Source: CAINVV01 sp964528535
GTDB taxonomy: Bacteria > Bacteroidota > Bacteroidia > Bacteroidales > Prolixibacteraceae
Reading direction: 5' to 3'
DNA length: 8,744 nucleotides
Assembly (NCBI GenBank): GCA_964528535.1
Contig: CAZGSQ010000146.1
Coordinates: forward strand, 1 to 8,744
Shown: positions 1 through 7,600 of the stretch, piece by piece
How the letters are laid out: every line of letters begins with the position of its first letter
Position numbering within the stretch: the first letter of the stretch is position 1
Program-made: the position numbers and the translations under genes
Notes under the pieces: generated by a model
Told to the model about the DNA's origin: nothing
The model's database searches: none
Seen by the model: the letters and a program-made list of their open reading frames with translations, nothing else

Positions 1-1
1 A

Positions 2-469
2 TGTCTGAAACCCCTCAACAACCTGGACATACGGGTTTGTGTCGCAAGGATCGGGATTTTTCTTGGGAAGGAAGGGGGTATGCTAAAAAAATTGATTCCT
101 CTGTTTAAATTGGCCCTTGGTGGTAAAATTGGATCAGGTAAACAAGGTTTTTCTTTTATCCATTCCCATGATTTATGCCGGGCTACCGAATTTCTCATGG
201 AAAAAGTTCAGTGTTCGGGAGTTTTCAATCTGACAGCGCCTGAATTTACCACAAATGCACTCTTTACAAAAGCATTGGCAACAGCATGTGGGCGGCCTGC
301 CATCTTTCCGGTTCCGGAATTTGCATTGCGGTTACTTTACGGAGAAGCAGCTGTTGCCATGATCAAGGGGCAATCGGTGGTTCCCCAACATCTGTTGGAT
401 TGCGGATTTAGTTTTCAGTACCCTGATATCGGGTCGTGCCTTCAGGCGATCCTTAAAGAAGGAAAATAG
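2..469 (+). CDS. TIGR01777-family NAD(P)-binding epimerase, C-terminal half (5' end off window)
   Basis: This is the C-terminal part of an SDR-type sugar-epimerase-like protein of the TIGR01777 / YfcH / SDR39U1 family. The family binds NAD(P), but its substrate is not established. The frame is open from base 2, and the residues before the first ATG (position 80) fit the family: RIGIFLGKEGG is the usual 'RiGivLg..GG' strand, followed by LFKLALGGKIGSGKQGFSFIHSHDL, the usual '.GsG.Q..sWIH..Dl' stretch. ATG 80 is therefore an internal methionine and the real start lies left of the window. The last ~50 residues (PAIFPVPEFALRLLYGE, then the GQSVVPQ and GFSFQYPD stretches) match the C-terminal DUF1731 domain. 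About 155 residues are present, against roughly 300 for the family, so the nucleotide-binding N-terminus is missing. The stop TAG is 4 bases from the stop of the convergent ychF. Family assignment is firm; cellular role is unknown. Confidence 0.9.
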   Translation, partial: CLKPLNNLDIRVCVARIGIFLGKEGGMLKKLIPLFKLALGGKIGSGKQGFSFIHSHDLCRATEFLMEKVQCSGVFNLTAPEFTTNALFTKALATACGRPAIFPVPEFALRLLYGEAAVAMIKGQSVVPQHLLDCGFSFQYPDIGSCLQAILKEGK

Positions 470-473
470 GCGA

Positions 474-1574
474 TCATACGTTGAAACGAAAATGCATGAT
501 GTCGCCATCCTGAACTACATACTCTTTTCCTTCAACGGCAATTTTGCCAACCTCGCGGCAAGCAGCTTCCGAGCCAAGCACGACGTACTCGTCATACTTG
601 ATAACTTCAGCACGGATGAATCCCTTTTCGAAATCGCTGTGAATAATGCCGGCTGCCCTGGGTGCCTTGATTCCTTTGACAAAGGTCCAGGCACGGCTTT
701 CGTCGGCACCGGTTGTAAAATAGGTCTGAAGGTTAAGTAACCTGTAAGCAGCATGAATCAATTTATTCACGCCGGGTTCATCGAGACCCAAATCTTCCAG
801 AAATAGTTGTTTCTCCTCGTAACTGTCAAGTTCGGCAATGTCGGCCTCAGTGGCAGCGGCGATAATTAGAATTTCAGCATTTTCATCGGCAACACTTTTC
901 TTAAATGCCTCTGTCAGTGAATTCCCGGTTGCGGCAGCCGCCTCATCCACATTGCAAACATATACCACAGGCTTCCTGGTAAGTAGAAAAAAGTCGTGGA
1001 TCAATTCTTCCTCCTCCTCTGTCAAAACCAGCGTGCGGGCAGACTTTCCTGTCACAAGTACCTCCTTCAGCCGCTCCGAGATGGCTACTGTCTTTTGGGC
1101 CATCCGATCCTGACCAACCTTGGCCTGCTTCTGAAGTTTGGCAATCCTGTTCTCTACCGTTTCAAGGTCTTTTAGTTGCAATTCAATGTCAATCACCTCC
1201 TTGTCCCGAATGGGGTTGATTGATCCATCCACATGGATGATGTTGTCATTTTCGAAACACCTGATCACATGAATGATCGCATCTACCTCGCGGATGTTGG
1301 CCAGAAACTGATTGCCGAGACCTTCGCCCTTGCTGGCACCCTTTACCAATCCGGCGATGTCAACAATCTCAATGGTTGTAGGGACAACTTTCTTGGGTTG
1401 ATCGATCTCAGCAAGACGAATCAGCCGTTTGTCGGGCACCGTGATGACGCCAAGATTTGGTTCAATGGTGCAAAAAGGAAAATTTGCAGATTGTGCTTTC
1501 GCGTTGGAAAGACAATTAAAAAGGGTCGACTTGCCTACATTTGGCAGTCCGACGATTCCGCATCGTAGGGCCAT
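474..1574 (-). CDS. ychF: YchF/OLA1-type redox-responsive ATPase/GTPase
   Basis: This is a universally conserved Obg-related P-loop NTPase that binds ribosomes and, in characterised homologues, prefers ATP. From the ATG at 1574 it has 366 residues, the usual family length. Visible motifs are: G1 GLPNVGKST (residues 9-17), G3 DIAG (72-75), and NVDE (208-211) where classical GTPases have NKxD, the change linked to ATP binding in this family. A helical, charged insert lies around 130-175. The C-terminal TGS domain (about 280-365) includes FVKGIKAPRAAGIIHSDFEK. The start was chosen at 1574 because proteins of this family begin MALRCGIVGLPNVGKS. The frame extends to a TTG at 1601, but that TTG lies inside the predicted -7 promoter element. 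The gene is single, divergent from the sigma factor and convergent with the epimerase. It shows no truncation or anomaly. Confidence 0.97.
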   Translation of the reverse strand: MALRCGIVGLPNVGKSTLFNCLSNAKAQSANFPFCTIEPNLGVITVPDKRLIRLAEIDQPKKVVPTTIEIVDIAGLVKGASKGEGLGNQFLANIREVDAIIHVIRCFENDNIIHVDGSINPIRDKEVIDIELQLKDLETVENRIAKLQKQAKVGQDRMAQKTVAISERLKEVLVTGKSARTLVLTEEEEELIHDFFLLTRKPVVYVCNVDEAAAATGNSLTEAFKKSVADENAEILIIAAATEADIAELDSYEEKQLFLEDLGLDEPGVNKLIHAAYRLLNLQTYFTTGADESRAWTFVKGIKAPRAAGIIHSDFEKGFIRAEVIKYDEYVVLGSEAACREVGKIAVEGKEYVVQDGDIMHFRFNV

Positions 1575-1598
1575 CAGAGAATTTCTTAATATTTTTTG

Positions 1599-1606
1599 CA
1601 AAGGTA
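1599..1606 (-). promoter_or_regulatory. Predicted ychF promoter, -7 element
   Basis: The minus strand reads TACCTTTG, an exact match to the Bacteroidota -7 consensus TAnnTTTG, ending 24 bases before the ychF ATG. No good -33 TTTG is seen; a GTTA lies about 21 bases upstream. The position implies a short leader of roughly 15-20 bases. This is a consensus match only, without experimental support. Confidence 0.6.
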
Positions 1607-1665
1607 CTATTTTAAACCTTGAGTGGTTAACTTTGTCGAAGATCCTAAAGTTCTTGTGTTTGAAC

Positions 1666-1673
1666 TATATTTG
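1666..1673 (+). promoter_or_regulatory. Predicted sigma-factor operon promoter, -7 element
   Basis: TATATTTG matches the Bacteroidota housekeeping -7 consensus TAnnTTTG exactly and ends 23 bases before the sigma-factor ATG. A TTTG at 1632-1635 is too far away (30 bases) to be a normal -33 element, so the upstream half is weak. The element sits back to back with the ychF promoter in the 122-base divergent gap. It suggests basal transcription by the primary sigma factor; autoregulation by the ECF sigma itself cannot be judged from sequence. Confidence 0.5.
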
Positions 1674-1696
1674 GATGTAATCTATGTTTTATTCGG

Positions 1697-2242
1697 ATGA
1701 TCGATAAGGACAAGGATTTAATTTCTGCCCTCAAAAGCGATGAAAAGAAGGAAATGGCTTTTCAGCTGCTGGTAAAAACATACCAGCAGCGGTTGTATTG
1801 GCACATCCGAAAAATTGTAATCAGCCATGACGATGCCGACGACCTCATGCAAAACGTTTTCATCAAGGTGTGGAAAAACATTGAGACCTTTAGGGAGGAT
1901 TCCAGTTTGTTTACCTGGTTGTTTCGCATAGCTACCAACGAATCTTTAAGCTTTCTTCAGCAAAAAAAAAGAAGGAATATTTTGCCAATTGATGGCGGTT
2001 CTGAGTATCTTGTTGAAACTTTTGAATCAGATGCACATTTTGAAGGGGAGGAACTCCAAAAAAGATTACAATTAGCTGTTCTACAGCTTCCTGAAAAACA
2101 GAGATTGGTTTTTAACATGAAGTATTACGACGAAATGAAATACGAAGAGATGGCCGAGATTCTGAAAACGTCGGTGGGGGCCTTGAAAGCGTCGTACCAC
2201 CATGCGGTTAAAAAAATTGAAGCACATTTTGAAGGAGAATAA
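1697..2242 (+). CDS. ECF-type RNA polymerase sigma factor
   Basis: This is a sigma-70 family, extracytoplasmic-function type sigma factor of 181 residues, normal for the class. Region sigma-2 spans about 24-93: DDADDLMQNVFIKVWKNI is region 2.1/2.2 (core RNA polymerase binding), and FTWLFRIATNESLSFLQQKKRR is region 2.3/2.4 (promoter melting and -10 recognition). An acidic linker follows (about 100-120). Region sigma-4 spans about 122-174: LPEKQRLVFNMKYYDEMKYEEMAEI, then the recognition helix around SVGALKASYHHAVKKI, which reads the -35 element. The region 3 domain is absent, as expected. The ATG at 1697 is the only start giving a full sigma-2. It is the first gene of a three-gene cluster, 44 bases ahead of a membrane protein that probably holds it inactive. 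Its regulon is unknown. Confidence 0.95.
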   Translation: MIDKDKDLISALKSDEKKEMAFQLLVKTYQQRLYWHIRKIVISHDDADDLMQNVFIKVWKNIETFREDSSLFTWLFRIATNESLSFLQQKKRRNILPIDGGSEYLVETFESDAHFEGEELQKRLQLAVLQLPEKQRLVFNMKYYDEMKYEEMAEILKTSVGALKASYHHAVKKIEAHFEGE

Positions 2243-2286
2243 TGGAAGATACTATTAAACCTTTTTAGTTTTGAAATGTCTTAGTT

Positions 2287-2760
2287 ATGATAATGAGTAT
2301 GAAACAGAAAATATTAAATATCGAAAATGAACCCGGGTTTCCAAAGATGGAGCCTGGTTTTAGCGTTCCGGCGGGATATTTCGATTCCTTTGGGGAGCGT
2401 TTGCAAGTTAGGATGGAAATGGAACAAAAGGTCTCACGTCCCAGGCGAATACTTCATTATCTCAAACCTGTTCTTGGGATTGCGGCCAGTTTGGCCATCA
2501 TCCTGACTGTTTATTTGCATCCTGCAGTTAAGCAACAGCCAGCTTCTCTGGCTACCATCCAGCAAGTTTCTGTTACTTCCATAGAGGATCAACCCGAGTT
2601 GGTCTCCGGTGCATATGGCGCTCTGGTCAGTGATGGCCAATTCTATGCAGCCCTTACAGAGATGGATGAATACGATGCCTCCAAAATGCCCAAAGAGGTG
2701 TTGGCAGATTACCTGGCTTCCAATTGCTCCGATAATGAAATACTTAATGCCAATAAATAA
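2287..2760 (+). CDS. Single-pass inner-membrane protein, probable anti-sigma factor
   Basis: A 157-residue protein with no recognised enzymatic motif. Residues 1-58 are polar and probably cytoplasmic. They contain FSVPAGYFDSFGERL (25-39), a 'VPxGYFdsf' signature common in Bacteroidota membrane proteins encoded beside ECF sigma factors. A basic SRPRR cluster (50-54) precedes one hydrophobic segment (about 60-77), predicting a cytoplasmic N-terminus and a periplasmic C-terminus (78-157). The C-terminus ends in an acidic region with MPKEVLADYLASN. There is no zinc-binding HxxxCxxC motif of the ZAS type and no FecR-like domain, so the anti-sigma role is inferred from position and topology, not from a recognised binding domain. 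ATGs at 2287, 2293 and 2299 are all in frame; the first is used here, but MKQKILNIE from 2299 is equally plausible. The stop is 1 base from the next start, so the two are cotranscribed. Confidence 0.75.
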   Translation: MIMSMKQKILNIENEPGFPKMEPGFSVPAGYFDSFGERLQVRMEMEQKVSRPRRILHYLKPVLGIAASLAIILTVYLHPAVKQQPASLATIQQVSVTSIEDQPELVSGAYGALVSDGQFYAALTEMDEYDASKMPKEVLADYLASNCSDNEILNANK

Positions 2761-2761
2761 G

Positions 2762-3217
2762 ATGAGAACTACCCTGTTGACATTACTGATATTGATAGCT
2801 TCAGTTCAGCTTTTTGCACAAAAGGAGATGGACCAGAAGACGATTGAGTTGATTAAGAGTAAAAAAGTTGCTTTTATTACAGAACAGATTGGTCTGACGC
2901 CACAAGAGAGTCAGAAATTTTGGCCAGTGTACAATAAACTTGAGAATGAGCGTACTGAATTGTACAACCATCGCCGGGATATGGAAGAGTCTACAGAAGA
3001 CAAGAGTGTAAAATCCGAAGATTTCTACAGGAAACTTAGCAATGACATTGTGGCTGGACATGTGAAGGAAGGCAAGTTGATGGAAGAGTACAACTCTAAA
3101 TTTTTATCCATTTTGTCGGCAGAGAAAGTAGTCAAGTTGTACCATTCCGAGCGAAAATTCAGATCCTACCTGATGCACGAAATGAGGAAAAACGAAGACG
3201 ATAAGGCTAAGAAATAA
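2762..3217 (+). CDS. Exported Spy/CpxP-like small protein, putative sensor for the ECF sigma system
   Basis: A 151-residue protein beginning with a signal peptide: MRT, a hydrophobic core (residues 4-17), then a likely cleavage after LFA (19). The mature part is almost entirely helical and charged. It carries the LTPQE motif (45-49) followed by FWPVYNKLENER (53-64), and a second related stretch ILSAEKVVKLYHSERKFR (117-134). These resemble the LTxxQ repeats of the periplasmic chaperone/sensor proteins Spy and CpxP. Bacteroidota homologues beside ECF sigma genes are commonly labelled 'sensor of ECF-type sigma factor'. The start at 2762 was chosen because it gives a clean signal peptide and 1-base spacing from the previous stop. 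Upstream in-frame ATGs overlap the preceding gene in another frame and would bury the signal peptide. The gene ends the cluster, with its stop 6 bases from that of hisS and no terminator hairpin in between. Confidence 0.85.
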   Translation: MRTTLLTLLILIASVQLFAQKEMDQKTIELIKSKKVAFITEQIGLTPQESQKFWPVYNKLENERTELYNHRRDMEESTEDKSVKSEDFYRKLSNDIVAGHVKEGKLMEEYNSKFLSILSAEKVVKLYHSERKFRSYLMHEMRKNEDDKAKK

Positions 3218-3223
3218 GGGCGA

Positions 3224-4588
3224 TCATTTGGCAAAATATCCAATCAAGTGGCTGATGGCCACCCTGGTTTGTTCGCCACTTTCCATGTTTTTTACTGTTA
3301 CCATAGACTCGGCAATTTCTGACTCCCCGGCGAGTAGTACATACTTTACCCCTTTTTTATTGGCATAGTTCATCTGCTTTTTCATCTTCTCGGCGGAGGG
3401 ATAAATTTCCGAAGCGATACCCGCCTGACGCAGTTCCCCGAGCAAAGGAAGGCAATAGCGTTCTTCGGTTGGTCCAAAATTAACAAAGAGCGCAGTTGTT
3501 GCTCCCGTCTGGTCTTTGGGAAAGAGTTCAAGTTGCTCCATCACGTCGTAGATTCTGTCGGCTCCGAATGAGATGCCAACTCCCGAGATGTCTGGCAATC
3601 CAAAGATGCCTGTCAGGTCGTCGTACCTGCCTCCACCAGTGATTGATCCAATTTGAACATCATTGGCTTTCACCTCGAAGATGGCACCCGTATAATAATT
3701 CAAACCCCTGGCCAGCGTGAGGTCCAATTCTACCAAGGTTCCTATATTGCTGCATTTCAGGTAGTCAAAAATGGTTCTTAGTTCTTCGATACCCTTTTTT
3801 CCAACCTGAGTTCCTCCAATTACATCTTCAATCAGATCAAGTTTTGTTTCATTAGTGCCCGATAGCTTCAAGATTGGCTGAAGTTTACGGATGGCTTCCT
3901 CCGAAATGCCTTTCAGGGCCAACTCTTCGTTGACCTTCTCCAATCCGATCTTGTCGAGTTTGTCAATGGCGATGGTGATGTCGATGATCCGGCCGGCTTC
4001 TCCAATTGTTTCTGCGATCCCGGCAAGAACTTTCCTGTTGTTAAGTTTAATCGTCACACGGATACCGAGCAGCGAAAAGATCTTGTCAACAATCTGAATC
4101 AATTCGTATTCGTTGAGCAGTGAATCAGAACCTATGATGTCAACATCACACTGGTAAAACTCTCTGTATCTTCCTTTTTGTGGCCTGTCGGCACGCCATA
4201 CAGGCTGAATCTGAAAGCGCCTGAACGGGAAATTGATTTCACTCTGGTATTGGACAACGAACCTTGCGAAAGGAACTGTCAAATCGTAGCGAAGTCCTTT
4301 TTCGGCAATTTGGAAGGTGGTCTTGAGGCTATTTTTCGACTGGAGGTCGGCTTCATTGGCACTGGCAAGAAAATCGCCTGAATTAAGGATTTTAAATAGC
4401 AATTTGTCTCCCTCTTCTCCGTACTTTCCCGTTAACGTGGAGAGATTTTCCATGGCCGGGGTCTCTATCTGTTGGAAACCATAAAGTTTGAAAACACGCT
4501 TGACGACATCGAAGATATAGTTTCGTCTGGCCATCTCCAGGGGAGAAAAATCACGTGTGCCTTTTGGGATGGAAGGTTTCTGAGCCAT
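3224..4588 (-). CDS. hisS: Histidine--tRNA ligase
   Basis: A class II aminoacyl-tRNA synthetase that charges tRNA-His in the cytoplasm. It has 454 residues and looks complete. Visible elements are: PKGTRDF (8-14) at the N-terminus; GLRYDLTVPFARFV (98-111), the substrate loop; motif 2 FRRFQIQPVWRADRPQKGRYREF (122-144); the HisRS-specific histidine-binding motif RGLNYYTG (294-301); GGGRYDDL (318-325); and motif 3 with GVGISFGADRI (336-346). The C-terminal anticodon-binding domain spans about 363-454. The 'QPVWRADRPQKGRYREFYQCD' version of motif 2, together with the length, places it with the longer HisRS form seen in Bacteroidota and eukaryotes rather than the ~424-residue E. coli type. The ATG at 4588 is preceded by its own predicted promoter, so the gene is probably transcribed alone. 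No anomalies. Confidence 0.97.
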   Translation of the reverse strand: MAQKPSIPKGTRDFSPLEMARRNYIFDVVKRVFKLYGFQQIETPAMENLSTLTGKYGEEGDKLLFKILNSGDFLASANEADLQSKNSLKTTFQIAEKGLRYDLTVPFARFVVQYQSEINFPFRRFQIQPVWRADRPQKGRYREFYQCDVDIIGSDSLLNEYELIQIVDKIFSLLGIRVTIKLNNRKVLAGIAETIGEAGRIIDITIAIDKLDKIGLEKVNEELALKGISEEAIRKLQPILKLSGTNETKLDLIEDVIGGTQVGKKGIEELRTIFDYLKCSNIGTLVELDLTLARGLNYYTGAIFEVKANDVQIGSITGGGRYDDLTGIFGLPDISGVGISFGADRIYDVMEQLELFPKDQTGATTALFVNFGPTEERYCLPLLGELRQAGIASEIYPSAEKMKKQMNYANKKGVKYVLLAGESEIAESMVTVKNMESGEQTRVAISHLIGYFAK

Positions 4589-4611
4589 GTTTTGTCATTA
4601 TTTTGAATGGA

Positions 4612-4619
4612 CAAATTTA
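4612..4619 (-). promoter_or_regulatory. Predicted hisS promoter, -7 element
   Basis: The minus strand reads TAAATTTG, an exact match to TAnnTTTG, ending 23 bases before the hisS ATG. It lies just downstream of the receptor gene's terminator, so hisS would start afresh after upstream transcription stops. A TTTG at 4634-4631 is only 11 bases upstream of it and is better explained as part of the terminator. No clear -33 element is seen. Confidence 0.55.
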
Positions 4620-4630
4620 ATGATAATATC

Positions 4631-4663
4631 CAAAAAAAGAGGGTGCTTTGCGGGCACCCTCTT
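4631..4663 (-). terminator. Intrinsic terminator of the TonB-dependent receptor gene
   Basis: A perfect 10-bp inverted repeat pairs 4637-4646 with 4654-4663 around a 7-base loop. The stem core is GAGGGTGC / GCACCCTC. Read on the minus strand, the hairpin runs directly into a T-tract (4638 down to 4632), the classic rho-independent layout. It begins about 20 bases past the TAA of the receptor gene (4685-4687). On the plus strand the hairpin lacks a following T-run, so it is directional. Confidence 0.92.
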
Positions 4664-4684
4664 CTGTTGAACTAACCGTTTGGA

Positions 4685-7600
4685 TTAGTTGAAGATGTAA
4701 CGAATTCCCAATTGCATGGAATAGGTAGAACTGTATCCTACGTTGTCACGGAAGGTTGCTTGCAGCATCTGGTTGCTGTTGTATGGATTTAACTTGAAGG
4801 TTGGTTTCACCGTACCACCGGCAACTACGCTTGTATTGTTGGTGGGAGTGAGGATGTTGTTTTGATTGTAAAAATCAGCGATTCCCCAATTCTTGTTGAT
4901 AAGGTTAGCAACATTCAGAATATCAAGACTTACCTGGATTGTGTTGCGTTTGCCACCAACCTTCACGAAAATTTCCTGCATCAGTTTGGCGTCAAAGTTG
5001 TTTCTCCAAGGCATCAGTGCACCATTGCGTTCGGCATATTTGCCTACACGTGTACGAAGGTATTTGTCCTGGTCGATGTAATTGAAGAAGGCTGTGCTTT
5101 GAGCAGCAGCTGTCCAAAGTACACTTGCTCCGGATGCATCTTTCACAGTTTGGTCTACAAAAGTAATTTCAGATGCATTTTTAGGGACATAAATCAGGTT
5201 GTTTGAACCGGCTCCGTCACGAACGATGTTGCTGGAATATACATAGGAGAAACGACCCTGTGAACTACCTTCGTAGAAAACAGATAGGGTTGTAGCCATT
5301 GATTTCAAATATTCAACCTTATAGGATGCAGAAGCAATCAACCTGTCGGGAACAACATAACTGGCATAGCTTAACTCTTCGCTGTTGGCACCGTTTACAT
5401 TGGCGTTGCCATTCCAGGCAGAAGAAGCCTGGTCGCCACTACCATCCACCAAATTCTTTGCCTCACTGCGGGTGTAGGCAATCATTCCGGTGAAACCGTG
5501 GGTAAAAGCTTTTTCGAGCTTAGCCGTCATTGAGTAGTAATAACCCTGGTTCCTGTTTTCAAGAACAATGGGAGATACGCCGTTTCCACCGGTACCAGCT
5601 GTAGTTGTAACTGTCTTGCCATCCGTAGAAATTGTCTGATAGTAAGCCAGACTTCTCGTAGCAGCAGCAGTAACCGGATAGACAATACGGTTGTCAGGAT
5701 ATCCGGCGATATTCATTGGTGCTCCACCTTTTAATCCTTCGTTCACGAAGAATGCAGTGTGAAGGTCCTTGTTGTAGATGCCTTCCAGTGTTCCTTTCAA
5801 ACCCCAGGGAAGTTTGGCATCCATGGCCAAACTGCTCTTCCAGGATTGTGGCATTTTGAAATCCTTGGAGATGATGGTAAAGGTACTTGGAATGATCACC
5901 CCCGCTGCGGGTTGGGTGGCAGGATAGTAAGCATTTACCTCAGGTTTGAATGGCCCGGGGGTATTGGCTTGTCCGGCGTAGGTCATGGTTGTTTGTACCA
6001 TGCCTGCATCGCCAACCTGGCTAACAACCCAAACAAATGGCACACGACCAGTAAAGATTCCTGTTCCACCTCTTACAACCAGTGACCTGTCCTCTTTGAT
6101 GTTGTAATTGAAACCGATGCGGGGAGAGAACATCACTTTGGATTGTGGCAGCGTTGCTGTGCTGTATTGGTTGCTTCCGAAGGTCAAATTTTCAACCAAA
6201 GGATGTGCGGCAGCTGGTTGCGAGAAAGTAGGAAGGTCGGCCCGCAATCCGGCAACAAGTTTTAACTTAGAGTTGACAGTAATCTCATCCTGAAAATAAC
6301 CTGAATATTGTCCGAATTTAAAACTTGGGAAGGCTTGTGCATAACCTGGTGTATTTGAGAAAGTGATCCCAAAGTCAGCCGGTTTGGCACCGCTGGTAAA
6401 ATCGGCCCAGGAGTTGAAAACGTAAAAGCTGGATCCAAAACGCATGAAACCATTCTTCGTCTCGTTGGCTTCGTATTGCAGACCGGCTGTGAAACTATTT
6501 TTTCCCATCGAGAAGGAGATATCATCTGTGATGGTGGTTGTCTTCACCTGACGAAGGTTTCCATAAGAGAAAAGTTCTGTTCCAAAAGAGACATAAGGCT
6601 TGCCACCATTGAGAATGTCAACAAACGGGAAGAGTTTGCCATCGGTTGAGCGCGGCTCATCCTGGAAAGAATTGGTGTAACGCAAGGTATTCAAGTACTT
6701 GCCACCACCGAATGTTGAGTTAAGTTCTGCAGACAAGGAGCTGAAGTTTGTCTCTGTGTAGTATCCTGAATTCTGGTACCACATGGCATCCATTGCCTGC
6801 CGCGTTCCGGTATAAATGGATGAAAAAGGCGATGTTGAGGTGCTGGGATAACTTGGAGATTTCGCTTTTGTTGAACTGTAGCGAATGTTGAACTTGTGAT
6901 TCCTGCTGATGTTCCAGTCAACACGGGCCAAAAGTTTGGAGGCAGGACTCTGGTTGGAATATCCCTGGTAAGGACCTGTTGCATAGCCATAAGTATCTTG
7001 CAGGTACATGCTAATCATATCCATATCAGACACTGTTGGACGGGCAATGTTAACGCCGTCGGCCGGGGCAGCAGTAGTTGCAGCAACTCGCGAAGGACCG
7101 GGAACCGTATTCTTTTCGGATTCATAGTTGACGAAGAAGAAAAGTTTGTTCTTGATAATCGGGCCTCCCAAACGGAATCCATACATCTTGTAATCGGATG
7201 GATTTTTAACGAACGGGACAGCGTCTCCAACCTTGTTGCCTTTGTATTTCTCACTTGACATGAAATCATAAACAGATCCGGTGAATTCATTGCTTCCCGA
7301 ACGGGTAACTGCATTGACAGAAGCACCAATAAATCCGCTCTGCCTGACATCAAATGGGGTAATGTTGACGGAAATCTGATCAATCGCATCCAGCGAGATT
7401 GGTGAACCTCCACCCGGAAGGTTTGTTCCAATACCAAATGCATTGTTGAATTGTGCTCCGTCGACTGTTATGTAATTTTGACGGTAGTTACCACCACCGA
7501 TGGTCATTCCGCTGGATTGGGGTGTCAGACGGGTCACATCGTTGATGGACCTGCTCACTGAAGGCATCATCGCAATTTGTCTGGTAGATACATTCACAGA

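Noticed and set aside
80..469. ATG at 80 as the start of a short 129-residue protein
   Set aside because: The frame is open back to base 2 and those 26 codons encode conserved family residues, so the gene is cut by the window edge rather than short.
1575..1601. Longer YchF starting at a TTG (1601)
   Set aside because: The family begins MALRCGIVG at 1574, and the TTG is part of the predicted -7 promoter element.
2609..2761. Upstream ATG giving a 202-residue Spy-like protein
   Set aside because: This segment is an out-of-frame reading of the preceding membrane-protein gene and would bury the signal peptide that starts at 2762.
4862..7443. Several open frames of 60-140 codons on both strands inside the receptor gene
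   Set aside because: They all lie within the 1108-codon coding sequence, show no recognisable family and look like shadow frames.
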